DNA from: Massilia timonae CCUG 45783
GTDB taxonomy: Bacteria; Pseudomonadota; Gammaproteobacteria; Burkholderiales; Burkholderiaceae_D
NCBI RefSeq assembly: GCF_000315425.1
Contig: NZ_JH992925.1
Location: 410,871-455,027, forward strand
Reading direction: 5' to 3'
Length of the DNA stretch: 44,157 nucleotides
How positions within the stretch are numbered: the stretch's first letter is position 1; each line of letters begins with the position of its first letter. The notes beneath the pieces were generated by a model that made no database searches, was not told the origin of the DNA, and worked only from the letters and a program-made list of their open reading frames with translations. The position numbers and the translations under genes were made by a program. Below are positions 30,540 through 39,707 of this stretch, piece by piece.

Positions 30540-33500
30540 GGATTTCCCTTTCGCTTCATGAGGTCTGCCACCTGGCGCGCCGCCTCGTCGAAGCGCAGGG
30601 TGGCGACGGCGTCGGCCAGCGCGGCCGCGGCCGGCTGCCCGGCGGCAAGCGCCAACGCCGGCCGCAACGCGCCTTCGGCGGCGATCGCCCTCATATTGTT
30701 ATTCTCCAGTAAGTGGAGCAGGCGCGCCAGCGAAGCGTGCAGCGTGGCGCCGTCATCCATGCCGGGTAGGTCGTGGGCCGACTCCTGGGTCAGGTCGTGG
30801 GCGGCGGGCGGCGCCAGCTCGCGCGCGGTTGCGGCCACGGCATCGAGGGCGCGCGCCAGGTCGGCCAGGCGCAGGCGCACCGTGCCGTCGTCGGCGTCGC
30901 GCAGCGCGTGTTCGAGCGCATGGGCCGCCTCGGCCGCTTCGGTGGCGCCGAGATTGGCGCTCACACCGCGCAGCCGGTGCGCCAGCTGGCCGGCGGCGCC
31001 GCGTTCGCCGGCCTCGACGTGCGCGCGCAGTTCGCCGAAGGTCTGCGCCTGGCCGTCGGCGAAGCGAATGAACAGCTCGCAGAAGCGCTCGACGCTGCCG
31101 GCGAAACGCGGCAGGGTCGATTTCAGGTCGATGCCGGGCAGGTGCGGCAGCGACGCGGGCAACGCCGGCTCGGCGTTCGCCGTCGCGGGCGTGTGCTGTC
31201 CGTGCTGCGTTACCCGCGACAGGGTCGCCACCAGCGCGTCGACGTCGATCGGCTTGGCCAGGTGCGCCTGCATGCCCGCGTCGAGCGAGCGCTGGCGGTC
31301 CTCGTCCATCGCATTCGCGGTTATGGCGACGATCGGCAGGTCCAGGCCGGCGGCGCGGATCGCGGCGGTCGCCTCGAAGCCGTTCATCACCGGCATCTGC
31401 AAGTCCATCAGCACCACGTCGAAGGCGGCGTCTTCCTGCAGCATGCTCAGCGCGGCGCGGCCATTGGCGGCGATCTCGAGCGTGGCGCCGGCGTGGGCCA
31501 GGATGAAGCCCGCCACTTCCTGGTTGATCTGGTTGTCCTCGACCAGCAGCACGCGCAGGCCGCGCAGGGCGCCGGCCAGCGGCGTGCTGGCGGTGATCGG
31601 ATGCGCCGCTCCGGCGCCGCCCAGCAGCCGCTCCACGGCCGCGCCCAGGCTGGCGCGTGTGAAGGGTTTGCCCAGCACCGCCGTCACGCCCAGCCCATTG
31701 GCCGGGTCGTCGGCCAGCTCGGCATAGCGCTCGGTGTCCGGGTCGGGCGCCAGCAGGCAAAAGCGCGGCGCGGGCACTTGCGCCGCGCGCACGGCCGAGA
31801 TCAGGGGCAGGCCGTCCAGGCCCGGCATGGCGCTGTCGACGAAGGCGATGTCGTAGCGCGCACCGCGCAGCGTCTCGAGGGCGGCGGCGCCGTCGGGCGC
31901 CGTGTCCACCCGCCAGCCGAAGGCGGCGCAGGCCGCGGCCAGGGCGGCGCGCGCGCTGGCGTTGTCGTCGGCCACCAGGACGCGCAGCGCGTCGTCTTCG
32001 GGGGCCGGCGCCTCGGGCGCGGCTTCCAATACCGGGAGCGACAGCGCGAAGCGGAAGGCGGCGCCGGCGCCGGGCACGCTGTCCAGGCGCAGGGCGCCGC
32101 CGGCCAGCTCCACCAGCCGGCGCGCGATCGACAGGCCCAGGCCGGCGCCGCCATACTTGCGCACGGTCGAGCTGTCGGCCTGCGAGAACACTTCGAAGAT
32201 ACCGGCCTGCACCTCGGGGGCGATGCCGATGCCGGTGTCGCGCACCTCGAACGCCAGGCGCGCCTGGCCGTCGGCCTCGCCGCGCAGCGCGATCGACAGC
32301 ACGATCTCGCCGCGCTCGGTGAACTTGACCGCATTGCCGACCAGGTTGAGCAGCACCTGCTCGAGCCGCACCGGATCGCCTTCCAGCAATGGGGGCAGGC
32401 GCGGATCGACCGCGAACGCCAGCTCCACGCCCTTGGCCCAGGCGCCGGGGCCGTGCAGCACCGCGATGCTGGCCAGGATCGCGTCCAGGCGCAGCGGGAT
32501 GCGCTCCAGGGTCAGCTGGCCGGCTTCGATGCGCGAGAAGTCGAGCAGGTCGCTCAGCATGCCCAGCAGCGAGCGGGCGGCGGTGCGCATGCGCGCCACG
32601 TAACCGCGTTCGCGCTGGCCCAGTTGGCCTTCCTCGAGCAGGCGCGCCAGGCCGACGATGGCGTTCATCGGCGTGCGCAGCTCGTGGCTCATGTTCGCCA
32701 GGAACTCGCTCTTGGCGCGGCTGGCCTGTTCGGCCAGGCGCAGCGCCGCCTCGAGCTGGACGCCGGTCGCGCGCAGCGCCGCCTCGGCCGCGACCCGGGT
32801 GCTGATGTCGCGGATCGTGGCCTGCATCATGCCGACGCCGCCGATGTCGACCCGGGTCAGCAGGATGTCGGCATGGAACACGCTGCCGTCGGCGCGCAGG
32901 TGCAGCCACTCGAAGGCGTCGCGGCCCTCGTCCAGGGTGCGCCGCATGTGCTCCAGCGCCACCTCGTTGCTCGGGCGGCCGTCGGCCTGCAGCAGCGGCG
33001 ACAGGCTGGCCGGCGACTCGTCGAGCAGGGCGGCCGGGGTGGCGAAGCCGAACAGGTCGGCCGCCGCCTGGTTGGCGCTGACGTAGCTGGCGCCGTAGGC
33101 CAGCAGCAGGTGGGCGTCGCCGGCGGCCTCGAACAGGGCGCGGAACATCTCCTGGTGGTCGCGCTCGCGCTGCAGCTGGCGCTTGCGCTCGGTGACGTCG
33201 AGCACCACCGCGTTCACGCCCATCAGCCGGTGGTCGGGGCCATACACGGGGAAGTAGCTCGAGATCCAGTGCCGCGTGCTGCCCGGCGCCGATGGGGCGT
33301 CGCCGGTGGCCTCGATCTCGACCAGCGGCCGGCCGCTGGCGATCACGCGCCGGTAGTTCGCTTCGAACTCCTCGCCGATCGGCCCCAGCAATTCGGGCAG
33401 GCTGCGGCCGGCGTGGTCGCGCGCCGGGCGGCCGTTGATGTCGGCCAGGTAGTCGTTGACCATCACCACCCGCAGCTCGGTGTCCATGAAGCACAGGCCG

Positions 33501-34651
33501 ACGGGGATCGAGGCATACACCGTTTCCAGCTGCGCCTTGGAGCGCTCCAGCTCTTGCGTGCGCTCGGCCACCAGCGTCTCGAGGCCGCGCCGGTGTTCCT
33601 GCAGCTCGGCGTCGACCCGGCGCAGCGCGTGCGCCACCGTCTCCACCTCGCGGATGCTCGATGACGGCAAGACCAGCGGCTCGCCGCGTCCGAGCCGCTC
33701 GGCGGGACCGGCCAGGCCCTGCACGGCGCGCGCGATCGAGCCGCCCAGGGCCCAGGCCAGGGCCAGGCTGATCGCCAGCAGGACGGCGATCACGGCCACC
33801 GTCTTGGCCATCGACTGCCCCAGCAGTTCGCCGGCCGCGTTGTACGGATAGCGGATCGTCACCACCCAGCCGTGCTCGGGCGAGCGCGCGAAGGCCGCGT
33901 AGCCCGGCGCGTCGCTGCCACGCGGCAGTTCGACGATGCTGGCGCTGCTGCGCGTCACGGCCGTGGCCAGCGCCGGCTCCATCGGCAAGCCCAGGTGCTG
34001 GCCGCCATCGGCGCTGCGCGAGATGGTCAACAGGTGGCGGTCGTAGATGCCGGCGATCCAGCCCTCCGGCAGGTGCTGGCTGTCGAGCAGCTCGGCCATG
34101 CGGCGCGGGCGCAGGTGCACCGACAGCACGAAGCGCACCTCGCCCTCGTGCCAGATCGGCACCTCGACCGACAGCGCATACTGGCTGCCGTCGTCCAGCC
34201 GGTGCAGGCCGGACGCCACGGTGTTGCCGGTCATGGCCACACGCCGGATGTCGTCCTCGTTGCCGGCGCGCGGCAGCGGCGCGCCGATGGGGTAGCGCGT
34301 ATTGATCAACGGCATGCCGTTCGGCAGGCTCAGGACGAAGGCCTGGGCCGGGAAGTCGGGCCGCAGCAGGCTCTTGGCCACCCCGTGGATGGCGACCATG
34401 TCGCCCCTGGCCATCATCGCCGTATTGGCCAGCACCCGGGCGGCGGTTTCGCCGCTTTCGATGTCGCGGTCGACCGCCGCCGCCAGCACCTCGGCCACCG
34501 TCTGGGCGTCGCGCGACACGTGGGCGCGCTCGCGCACGGCGGCGTCGCGCGCCAGGGCGACGTAACCGACCAGGATCGGCAGCGCGCAGGCCAGCACCAG
34601 GATGTAGAGCTTGGCGCGGATCGAGGGCAGCGAAAAACGGGCAAACGGCAA
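30536..34651 (-). CDS. Hybrid sensor histidine kinase with two receivers and HPt (1371 aa)
   Basis: Domain order: membrane helix (about 12-34), periplasmic dCache/CHASE-like sensor (about 35-283), second helix (about 284-305), HAMP-like linker, two PAS domains (about 375-620), HisKA with His656 in MSHELRTPMN, HATPase (NLVGNAVKFTERG, DTGIGIAPE, GGAGLGLSIARRL), receiver 1 (FVDSAMPGLDG), receiver 2 (VVLMDLQMPVMNG) and HPt with His1225 in QLAHRLRGVSANLG. This is a full phosphorelay in one chain, resembling BarA/GacS-type sensors. Start is TTG (complement 34649-34651) with AGGAG six bases upstream. It is coupled to the REC-GGDEF gene and divergent from mshE. Confidence 0.9.
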   Translation of the reverse strand: MPFARFSLPSIRAKLYILVLACALPILVGYVALARDAAVRERAHVSRDAQTVAEVLAAAVDRDIESGETAARVLANTAMMARGDMVAIHGVAKSLLRPDFPAQAFVLSLPNGMPLINTRYPIGAPLPRAGNEDDIRRVAMTGNTVASGLHRLDDGSQYALSVEVPIWHEGEVRFVLSVHLRPRRMAELLDSQHLPEGWIAGIYDRHLLTISRSADGGQHLGLPMEPALATAVTRSSASIVELPRGSDAPGYAAFARSPEHGWVVTIRYPYNAAGELLGQSMAKTVAVIAVLLAISLALAWALGGSIARAVQGLAGPAERLGRGEPLVLPSSSIREVETVAHALRRVDAELQEHRRGLETLVAERTQELERSKAQLETVYASIPVGLCFMDTELRVVMVNDYLADINGRPARDHAGRSLPELLGPIGEEFEANYRRVIASGRPLVEIEATGDAPSAPGSTRHWISSYFPVYGPDHRLMGVNAVVLDVTERKRQLQRERDHQEMFRALFEAAGDAHLLLAYGASYVSANQAAADLFGFATPAALLDESPASLSPLLQADGRPSNEVALEHMRRTLDEGRDAFEWLHLRADGSVFHADILLTRVDIGGVGMMQATIRDISTRVAAEAALRATGVQLEAALRLAEQASRAKSEFLANMSHELRTPMNAIVGLARLLEEGQLGQRERGYVARMRTAARSLLGMLSDLLDFSRIEAGQLTLERIPLRLDAILASIAVLHGPGAWAKGVELAFAVDPRLPPLLEGDPVRLEQVLLNLVGNAVKFTERGEIVLSIALRGEADGQARLAFEVRDTGIGIAPEVQAGIFEVFSQADSSTVRKYGGAGLGLSIARRLVELAGGALRLDSVPGAGAAFRFALSLPVLEAAPEAPAPEDDALRVLVADDNASARAALAAACAAFGWRVDTAPDGAAALETLRGARYDIAFVDSAMPGLDGLPLISAVRAAQVPAPRFCLLAPDPDTERYAELADDPANGLGVTAVLGKPFTRASLGAAVERLLGGAGAAHPITASTPLAGALRGLRVLLVEDNQINQEVAGFILAHAGATLEIAANGRAALSMLQEDAAFDVVLMDLQMPVMNGFEATAAIRAAGLDLPIVAITANAMDEDRQRSLDAGMQAHLAKPIDVDALVATLSRVTQHGQHTPATANAEPALPASLPHLPGIDLKSTLPRFAGSVERFCELFIRFADGQAQTFGELRAHVEAGERGAAGQLAHRLRGVSANLGATEAAEAAHALEHALRDADDGTVRLRLADLARALDAVAATARELAPPAAHDLTQESAHDLPGMDDGATLHASLARLLHLLENNNMRAIAAEGALRPALALAAGQPAAAALADAVATLRFDEAARQVADLMKRKGNP

Positions 34652-34953
34652 AGACGACTCCTGGTTTCAACACGGTAACGGGGCGCAGCCGCCATGTTAG
34701 CTGGCCCCATCCATGGCGCATAGCGCCTGTTTTGATTGCCACCATGCATCGTCTTCACTCTGCAACATGCTGGATCGACCATCTTGTCCGGATAGAAAGC
34801 CATGAGCTCAGCGGTCGACGCCGGATTGTTACCGTTAGGCGTGGGCAACGAGGCGAAATCGAGACAGTATCGCGCGCCAGCACGATGCCGATAATCACTA
34901 TTGTTCCCTCAGGCATTAAAATCCCTCTTGCAAGAATTAACCCAAGGGATGGT
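34652..34953. other. Divergent intergenic region between the hybrid kinase and mshE
   Basis: About 300 bp must hold both promoters. The kinase ribosome site (AGGAG) is at the left edge and the mshE site (AAGGGATGGT) at the right. TAAAAT at 34917-34922 is a possible -10 for mshE but lacks a spaced -35. The mshE frame is open further upstream (to an ATG at 34732), but that stretch does not look like pilus ATPase sequence. Confidence 0.5.
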
Positions 34954-36657
34954 ATGGCAAGGCCAGAGAAAGTCCGCCTCGGCGAAGTGCTGATGCAGCA
35001 GAAACTGTTGAGCGAAGAGCAACTGCAGCAGGCGCTCGCCGACCAGAAGCGCACCGGCCGCAAGCTCGGCCGGGTATTCGTCGAAAGCGGCTTCGTCACC
35101 GAAGACCAGATTTCGGGCGCGCTGGCGCGCCAGCTCGACATCCCTTACCTGAACCTGAAGTTCTACAACATCAACGCCGACCTGGTGCGCCTGCTGCCCG
35201 AGACCGCGGCGCGGCGCTTCCGCGCGCTGGTGCTGGAAGACCGCAGGGAGACGATGCTGGTCGGCGTATCCGACCCGACCGACCTGTTCGCCTACGACGA
35301 GATCGCGCGCCTGCTTAAAAAAGGCGTCGAGCTGGCGGTGGTCAACGAGACCGAGGTCCTGGGCGCGATCGACCGCATCTACCGCCGCACCGGCGAGATC
35401 ACGGGCCTGGCGCGCGAGGTCGAGGCCGACCTGGGCGACGCCTCGATCGACTTCGGCGCGCTGGCCGCCAACCCGGGGCTCGAGGAAGCGCCGATCGTCA
35501 AGCTGCTGCAATCGGTGTTCGACGACGCGGCCCAGGTGCGCGCATCCGACATCCACATCGAGCCGCAGGAAGGCCGGCTGCAGATCCGCTTCCGTATCGA
35601 CGGCGTGCTGCACCTGCAGACCGAAGCCGACCTCAAGGTGGCCACGCCGCTCGCGCTGCGCCTGAAACTGATGGCCGATCTCGACATCTCCGAGAAACGC
35701 CTGCCGCAGGACGGCCGCTTCGCGGTCAAGGTGCGCAACCAGCGCATCGACGTGCGTATCTCGACGATGCCGACCCAGTACGGCGAATCGGTGGTCATGC
35801 GTCTGCTGAACCAGGTCGCCGCCCACCTGCGGCTCGACGCGATCGGCATGCCGGCGCGGCTGGTCGAGCGTTTTCGCGCCATCGTCGCCCGGCCCAACGG
35901 CCTGGTGCTGGTGACCGGGCCGACCGGCAGCGGCAAGACCACGACGCTGTACAGCGCCTTGTCCGAACTGAACTCGGTCGAGAAAAAGCTCATCACGGTC
36001 GAGGATCCGGTGGAATACCGCCTGTCGGGCATCAACCAGGTGCAGGTCAACGACAAGATCGAGCTGTCGTTCGCGCGCGTGCTGCGCTCGGCGCTGCGGC
36101 AAGACCCGGACATCGTGCTGGTCGGCGAGATGCGCGACCAGGAAACCGCCGCCATCGGCCTGCGCGCCGCGATGACGGGCCACCTGGTGCTGTCGACGCT
36201 GCACACCAACGACGCCGCCTCGACCCCGCTGCGCCTGATGGACATGGGCGTGCCGCGCTATATGGTGAGCGGTTCGCTGCAGGCGGTGCTGGCCCAGCGC
36301 CTGGTGCGCGTGATCTGCGAGAGCTGCAGCGTCGACTACCAGCCGGCCGCCAACGAGATCGACTGGCTGCGGGCCGAACTGGGCGAGCATGCCGCGACCA
36401 CGCGCTTTTATCACGGCAAGGGCTGCTTGCACTGCAACGGCACCGGCTATCGCGGCCGCACCGGCGTCTATGAGTTGCTGGAGATGACGCGCGCCGTCAC
36501 CGACGCGGTCAACCATCCGGATCCGGGGCACTTCCTCAAGGTCGCCCACACCGAGATGCGCGGCGAGACCCTGCGCCGCCACGCGGTGAGCCTGGCGGTG
36601 CAGGGGCGCTCGACCATCGCCGAGGCGATGCGGGTCAGTAACCAGATGGACGACTGA
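34954..36657 (+). CDS. mshE: MSHA pilus extension ATPase MshE with c-di-GMP-binding N-terminus (567 aa)
   Basis: This GspE/PilB-type hexameric ATPase drives pilus assembly. The N-terminal MshEN domain has two tandem 24-residue motifs, RLGEVLMQQKLLSEEQLQQA... and KLGRVFVESGFVTEDQISGA..., which in Vibrio MshE bind c-di-GMP; small departures are Lys for Gly in motif I and Lys for Arg in motif II. The ATPase part has Walker A GPTGSGKTTT (about 325-334), the Asp box, Walker B LRQDPDIVLVGEMRD, the His box LSTLHTNDA, and a four-Cys zinc site (CESC, CLHC). ATG 34954 follows AAGGGATGGT. mshG starts 11 bp after the stop. Confidence 0.92.
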   Translation: MARPEKVRLGEVLMQQKLLSEEQLQQALADQKRTGRKLGRVFVESGFVTEDQISGALARQLDIPYLNLKFYNINADLVRLLPETAARRFRALVLEDRRETMLVGVSDPTDLFAYDEIARLLKKGVELAVVNETEVLGAIDRIYRRTGEITGLAREVEADLGDASIDFGALAANPGLEEAPIVKLLQSVFDDAAQVRASDIHIEPQEGRLQIRFRIDGVLHLQTEADLKVATPLALRLKLMADLDISEKRLPQDGRFAVKVRNQRIDVRISTMPTQYGESVVMRLLNQVAAHLRLDAIGMPARLVERFRAIVARPNGLVLVTGPTGSGKTTTLYSALSELNSVEKKLITVEDPVEYRLSGINQVQVNDKIELSFARVLRSALRQDPDIVLVGEMRDQETAAIGLRAAMTGHLVLSTLHTNDAASTPLRLMDMGVPRYMVSGSLQAVLAQRLVRVICESCSVDYQPAANEIDWLRAELGEHAATTRFYHGKGCLHCNGTGYRGRTGVYELLEMTRAVTDAVNHPDPGHFLKVAHTEMRGETLRRHAVSLAVQGRSTIAEAMRVSNQMDD

Positions 36658-36668
36658 TCCAGAAGCCC

Positions 36669-37901
36669 ATGCCATATTTCGCCTACAAGGGCCGCAACGG
36701 ACGCGGCGAGCAGGTAACGGGCGTGCTCGAAGGCGCCGACAGCGGGGCCGTGGCCGACCAGCTGTTCGGCAGCGGCGTCACGCCGATCGAGATCACCGTC
36801 ACCCGCAAGCGCGCCACGACCGGTGGCCCGGGCTGGCGCGAGCGCCTGTTCGAGAAGAAGGTCACGTCGATGGACGTGCAGCTGTTCAGCCGCCAGATCC
36901 ATACCCTGCTCAAGTCCGGCGTGCCGATCATGCGCGGCCTGGCCGGGCTGCAGGAGTCGGCGATCAGTCCGGCGTTCGGCCGCGTGATCAAGGACCTGCG
37001 CGAGTCGCTGGACGCGGGCAGGGAATTATCCGCCGCCATGATGCGCCATCCGCGCTGCTTCTCGCCGTTCTACCTGTCGATGGTCAAGGTCGGCGAGATG
37101 ACGGGACGCCTGGAAGAAGTCTTCCTGCGCCTGTTCGACCACCTGGAATTCGACCGCGACATGCGCGAGCGGGTCAAGACGGCGCTGCGCTATCCGAGCT
37201 TCGTGGTGATCGCGATGGTCATCGCCATGGTGGTGGTCAACATCTTCGTCATTCCGCAGTTCGCCTCGGTGTTCAAGTCGTTCGGGTCCGAATTGCCGCT
37301 GATGACGCGTGTGCTGCTGGCCACCTCGGGCTTCACGGTCAAGTGGTGGCCGGCCATCGCCGGCGCCGTGGCGCTGGCCTGGTTCGGATTCAGGGCCTGG
37401 ACCCGCACCGCGCAGGGGCGCTTGGCGTGGGACCGCTACAAGCTGCGCCTGCCGATCGCAGGCAAGATCATCCACAAGGGCACGATGGCCCGCTTCGCTC
37501 GCAGCTTCGCGCTGTCGATGCGCAGCGGGGTGCCGATCGTGCATGCGCTGACCGTGGTGTCGCAGACGGCCGACAACGCCTATCTGAGTTCGCGCATCGA
37601 GCAGATGCGCGACGGCGTCGAGCGCGGCGACAGCATCCTGCGCACCTCGACGGCGGCGAACGTGTTTACGCCGATCGTGCTGCAGATGATCGCGGTGGGG
37701 GAAGAGACCGGGTCGATCGACGACCTCATGGATGAGATCGGCCAGATGTACGAGCGCGAGGTCGACTACGAGCTCAAGACGCTGTCGAGCCAGATCGAGC
37801 CGATCCTGATCACCTTCCTGGGGGCGATGGTGCTGGTCCTGGCGCTGGGGATCTTCATGCCGATGTGGGACCTGGGGCAGGCGGCGATCCATCCGAAATA
37901 G
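36669..37901 (+). CDS. mshG: MSHA pilus inner-membrane platform protein MshG (410 aa)
   Basis: This GspF/PilC-family protein couples the ATPase to pilin assembly. The N-terminal YFAYKGRNGRGEQVTGVLEG segment and two homologous T2SF domains (about 70-195 and 272-395) are visible, with membrane helices FVVIAMVIAMVVVNIFVIP, WWPAIAGAVALAWFGF and ILITFLGAMVLVLALGIFMP. The family motif GVPIxxxL occurs in both halves (KSGVPIMRGLAGL, RSGVPIVHALTVV). It is directly behind mshE in one transcript. Confidence 0.93.
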   Translation: MPYFAYKGRNGRGEQVTGVLEGADSGAVADQLFGSGVTPIEITVTRKRATTGGPGWRERLFEKKVTSMDVQLFSRQIHTLLKSGVPIMRGLAGLQESAISPAFGRVIKDLRESLDAGRELSAAMMRHPRCFSPFYLSMVKVGEMTGRLEEVFLRLFDHLEFDRDMRERVKTALRYPSFVVIAMVIAMVVVNIFVIPQFASVFKSFGSELPLMTRVLLATSGFTVKWWPAIAGAVALAWFGFRAWTRTAQGRLAWDRYKLRLPIAGKIIHKGTMARFARSFALSMRSGVPIVHALTVVSQTADNAYLSSRIEQMRDGVERGDSILRTSTAANVFTPIVLQMIAVGEETGSIDDLMDEIGQMYEREVDYELKTLSSQIEPILITFLGAMVLVLALGIFMPMWDLGQAAIHPK

Positions 37902-38099
37902 GCGCACGCGGTGCGCGCTGTTGCAAAAAGAACGCATCGGCTTGAGCAAACTTAAAATTCCATCAATGAAACATTGCCTTTAAGCGATCCTTTTGCTCTC
38001 AAGACATCAAAGTTGCAGTTTCTCACGGTAGAATTGAGCAGCAAGTACATGTTCAGCAGGACGGCCACTCGTCCCCACCACCGTAACGGAGAAAAAAGA

Positions 38100-38579
38100 A
38101 TGAAAACCAGTTTCAACAAAAAGGCGCAGAGTGGTTTCACCCTGATCGAACTGATCGTGGTGATCGTCATCCTGGGCATCCTGGCCGCGACCGCGCTGCC
38201 AAAGTTTTCCGGCCTGAACGGCGATGCGCGCATCGCGAGCCTGAATGCGGTGAAGGGTTCGCTGGCGTCGACCTCGGCCATGCTGCATGGCCGTGCCCTG
38301 ATCAACCCGAATCCGCAGAACGGCGTGTTCCAGATCGAAGGCGGCATCAACGTTCCGATGGGAACCACCGGCTACGCGAATGCATCGACCGAGCTCGCTG
38401 CCGCCGCCGGATTGAGCACCGATGACTACACCGTCGCCGACGAAGGCACGGTGCTGAAAATCACGCCGAAGAGCGTGCCTTCCGCGCTCGCGACGACCTG
38501 CCATGTCACTTATACGGAAGCCGCCAGCGCCAATGCCGCGCCGGTCATCGCCCTGGCCAACAACCTGAAGTGCGAGTAA
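38100..38579 (+). CDS. mshA: Type IV prepilin, MSHA-type (159 aa)
   Basis: A type III signal sequence is clear: basic leader MKTSFNKKAQSG, cleavage before Phe, then FTLIELIVVIVILGILAATALPKF with Glu5 of the mature protein. The C-terminal domain contains MLHGRALINPNPQNG and a likely disulfide pair (TTCHVTY and LKCE). Mature length about 147 residues suits a major pilin. It stands alone between mshG and mshI with its own upstream region (198 bp) and a strong terminator, consistent with high, independent expression. Whether it is the major (MshA) or a minor pilin (MshB) cannot be settled from sequence; it is the only pilin in the window. Confidence 0.85.
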   Translation: MKTSFNKKAQSGFTLIELIVVIVILGILAATALPKFSGLNGDARIASLNAVKGSLASTSAMLHGRALINPNPQNGVFQIEGGINVPMGTTGYANASTELAAAAGLSTDDYTVADEGTVLKITPKSVPSALATTCHVTYTEAASANAAPVIALANNLKCE

Positions 38580-38599
38580 GTTTCGCCTGATGCACGACG

Positions 38600-38627
38600 G
38601 GCGCTGCGATTGCAGCGCCTTTTGTTT
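38600..38627 (+). terminator. Rho-independent terminator after the pilin gene
   Basis: GGCGCTGC (38600-38607) and GCAGCGCC (38612-38619) form a perfect 8-bp stem with loop GATT, followed by TTTTGTTT. Confidence 0.9.
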
Positions 38628-38702
38628 ATGGACAGCCCGCGTGCTTGTGCTTTCTGACCACACTCGGCGGCCAACTTGCGCTGGATCAGCGATTTTTTAC
38701 GA

Positions 38703-38729
38703 TTCCGGCGCGTGCGTCTTGTCTATAAT
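38703..38729 (+). promoter_or_regulatory. Sigma-70 promoter upstream of mshI
   Basis: A perfect -10 TATAAT lies at 38724-38729 with a weak -35 TTCCGG at 38703 (spacer 15). It is 45 bp before the mshI ATG, following the pilin terminator. Confidence 0.6.
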
Positions 38730-38774
38730 CAAGTCTTCAAAAGCCGACAATGTACGATCACCGACACAGCTTGC

Positions 38775-39707
38775 ATGCGTTTGTTTAAGAAAGCGAAAAG
38801 AAGGGATGGCTGGCTGACCGTGGCGCTCCATCGCGATGGCATGGCGCTTGCAAGCGTCGAGCGTCATCCGGATGGCAAGCCGCTGGTGCATCTGGCCCAG
38901 TTCCTTCCGGGATCGACCGGAGCCGACGCGCTCGAGAAGGCCGGGCGCGACGTGCAGGCGCATCTGCGCCACTGCATCGCCTTGCTGTCCGGCGGCGAAT
39001 ACCAGATCCTCAACGTCGAAGCGCCGAACGTGCCGCGCGAGGAAATGAAGACGGCGATCCGCTGGCGCCTGAAGGACATCCTCGATTTTCCGGCGCTCGA
39101 GGCCACCATCGACGTGCTCGACATCCCGCTCGACGCCAACGCGCGCGCCCAGCAATCGATCTTCGCGGTCGCCGCCCGCAACACCGTGATCCAGCCGCGC
39201 CAGAAGCTGTTCCTCGACGCCAAGGTCGACCTGCACGCGATCGACATCCCCGAGATGGCCCAGCGTAACGTGTCGGCCATGCTGGAGCCGGAAGGGCGCG
39301 GCGTCGCCATGCTCTCGTTCGGCGACGACGGCGGCCTGCTGACCGTGTCGTATCGCGGCGAACTGTACCTGGCGCGCCGCTTCGACGTCACCCTGGCCCA
39401 GCTGCTCGAGCCGGACCACGAGCGCAAGCACCAGGCCTTCGACAAGATCACGCTGGAGCTGCAACGCTCGCTCGACCATTTCGAGCGCCAGTACTCCTTC
39501 ATCAGCGTTGCCAAGCTGGTGCTGGGACCGTCGGCCGTGAGCGGCCTGGACGAGTACCTGTCGAGCAATCTGTACACGCCGGTCGAGACGCTCGACCTGG
39601 CCACGCTATTCGACCTGTCGCGCACGCCCGCGCTGGCGGACCAGGCGCAGCAGCAGCGTTTCTTTCTCGCGATCGGCGCCGCGCTGCGCGAAGGCGAGGC
39701 CGCATGA
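38775..39707 (+). CDS. mshI: MSHA biogenesis protein MshI, PilM-like (310 aa)
   Basis: This is an actin-fold cytoplasmic protein of the pilus alignment subcomplex. It begins MRLFKKAKRRDGWLTVALHRDG, typical of MshI, and includes GEYQILNVEAPNVPREEMKTA, WRLKDILDFPALEATIDVLD and the C-terminal FFLAIGAALRE motif of PilM-like proteins. The frame is open to an upstream ATG, but the start at 38775 fits the family and the TATAAT at 38724. No clear ribosome site. It overlaps the next gene by four bases (ATGA). Confidence 0.88.
   Translation: MRLFKKAKRRDGWLTVALHRDGMALASVERHPDGKPLVHLAQFLPGSTGADALEKAGRDVQAHLRHCIALLSGGEYQILNVEAPNVPREEMKTAIRWRLKDILDFPALEATIDVLDIPLDANARAQQSIFAVAARNTVIQPRQKLFLDAKVDLHAIDIPEMAQRNVSAMLEPEGRGVAMLSFGDDGGLLTVSYRGELYLARRFDVTLAQLLEPDHERKHQAFDKITLELQRSLDHFERQYSFISVAKLVLGPSAVSGLDEYLSSNLYTPVETLDLATLFDLSRTPALADQAQQQRFFLAIGAALREGEAA

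Noticed and set aside
30773..33664. 963-aa open frame on the plus strand opposite the hybrid kinase
   Set aside because: It is the reverse-complement shadow of a kinase with complete domains.
34732..34953. Longer MshE start at ATG 34732
   Set aside because: The extra 74 residues look like untranslated DNA, and a ribosome site directly precedes ATG 34954 where family similarity begins.
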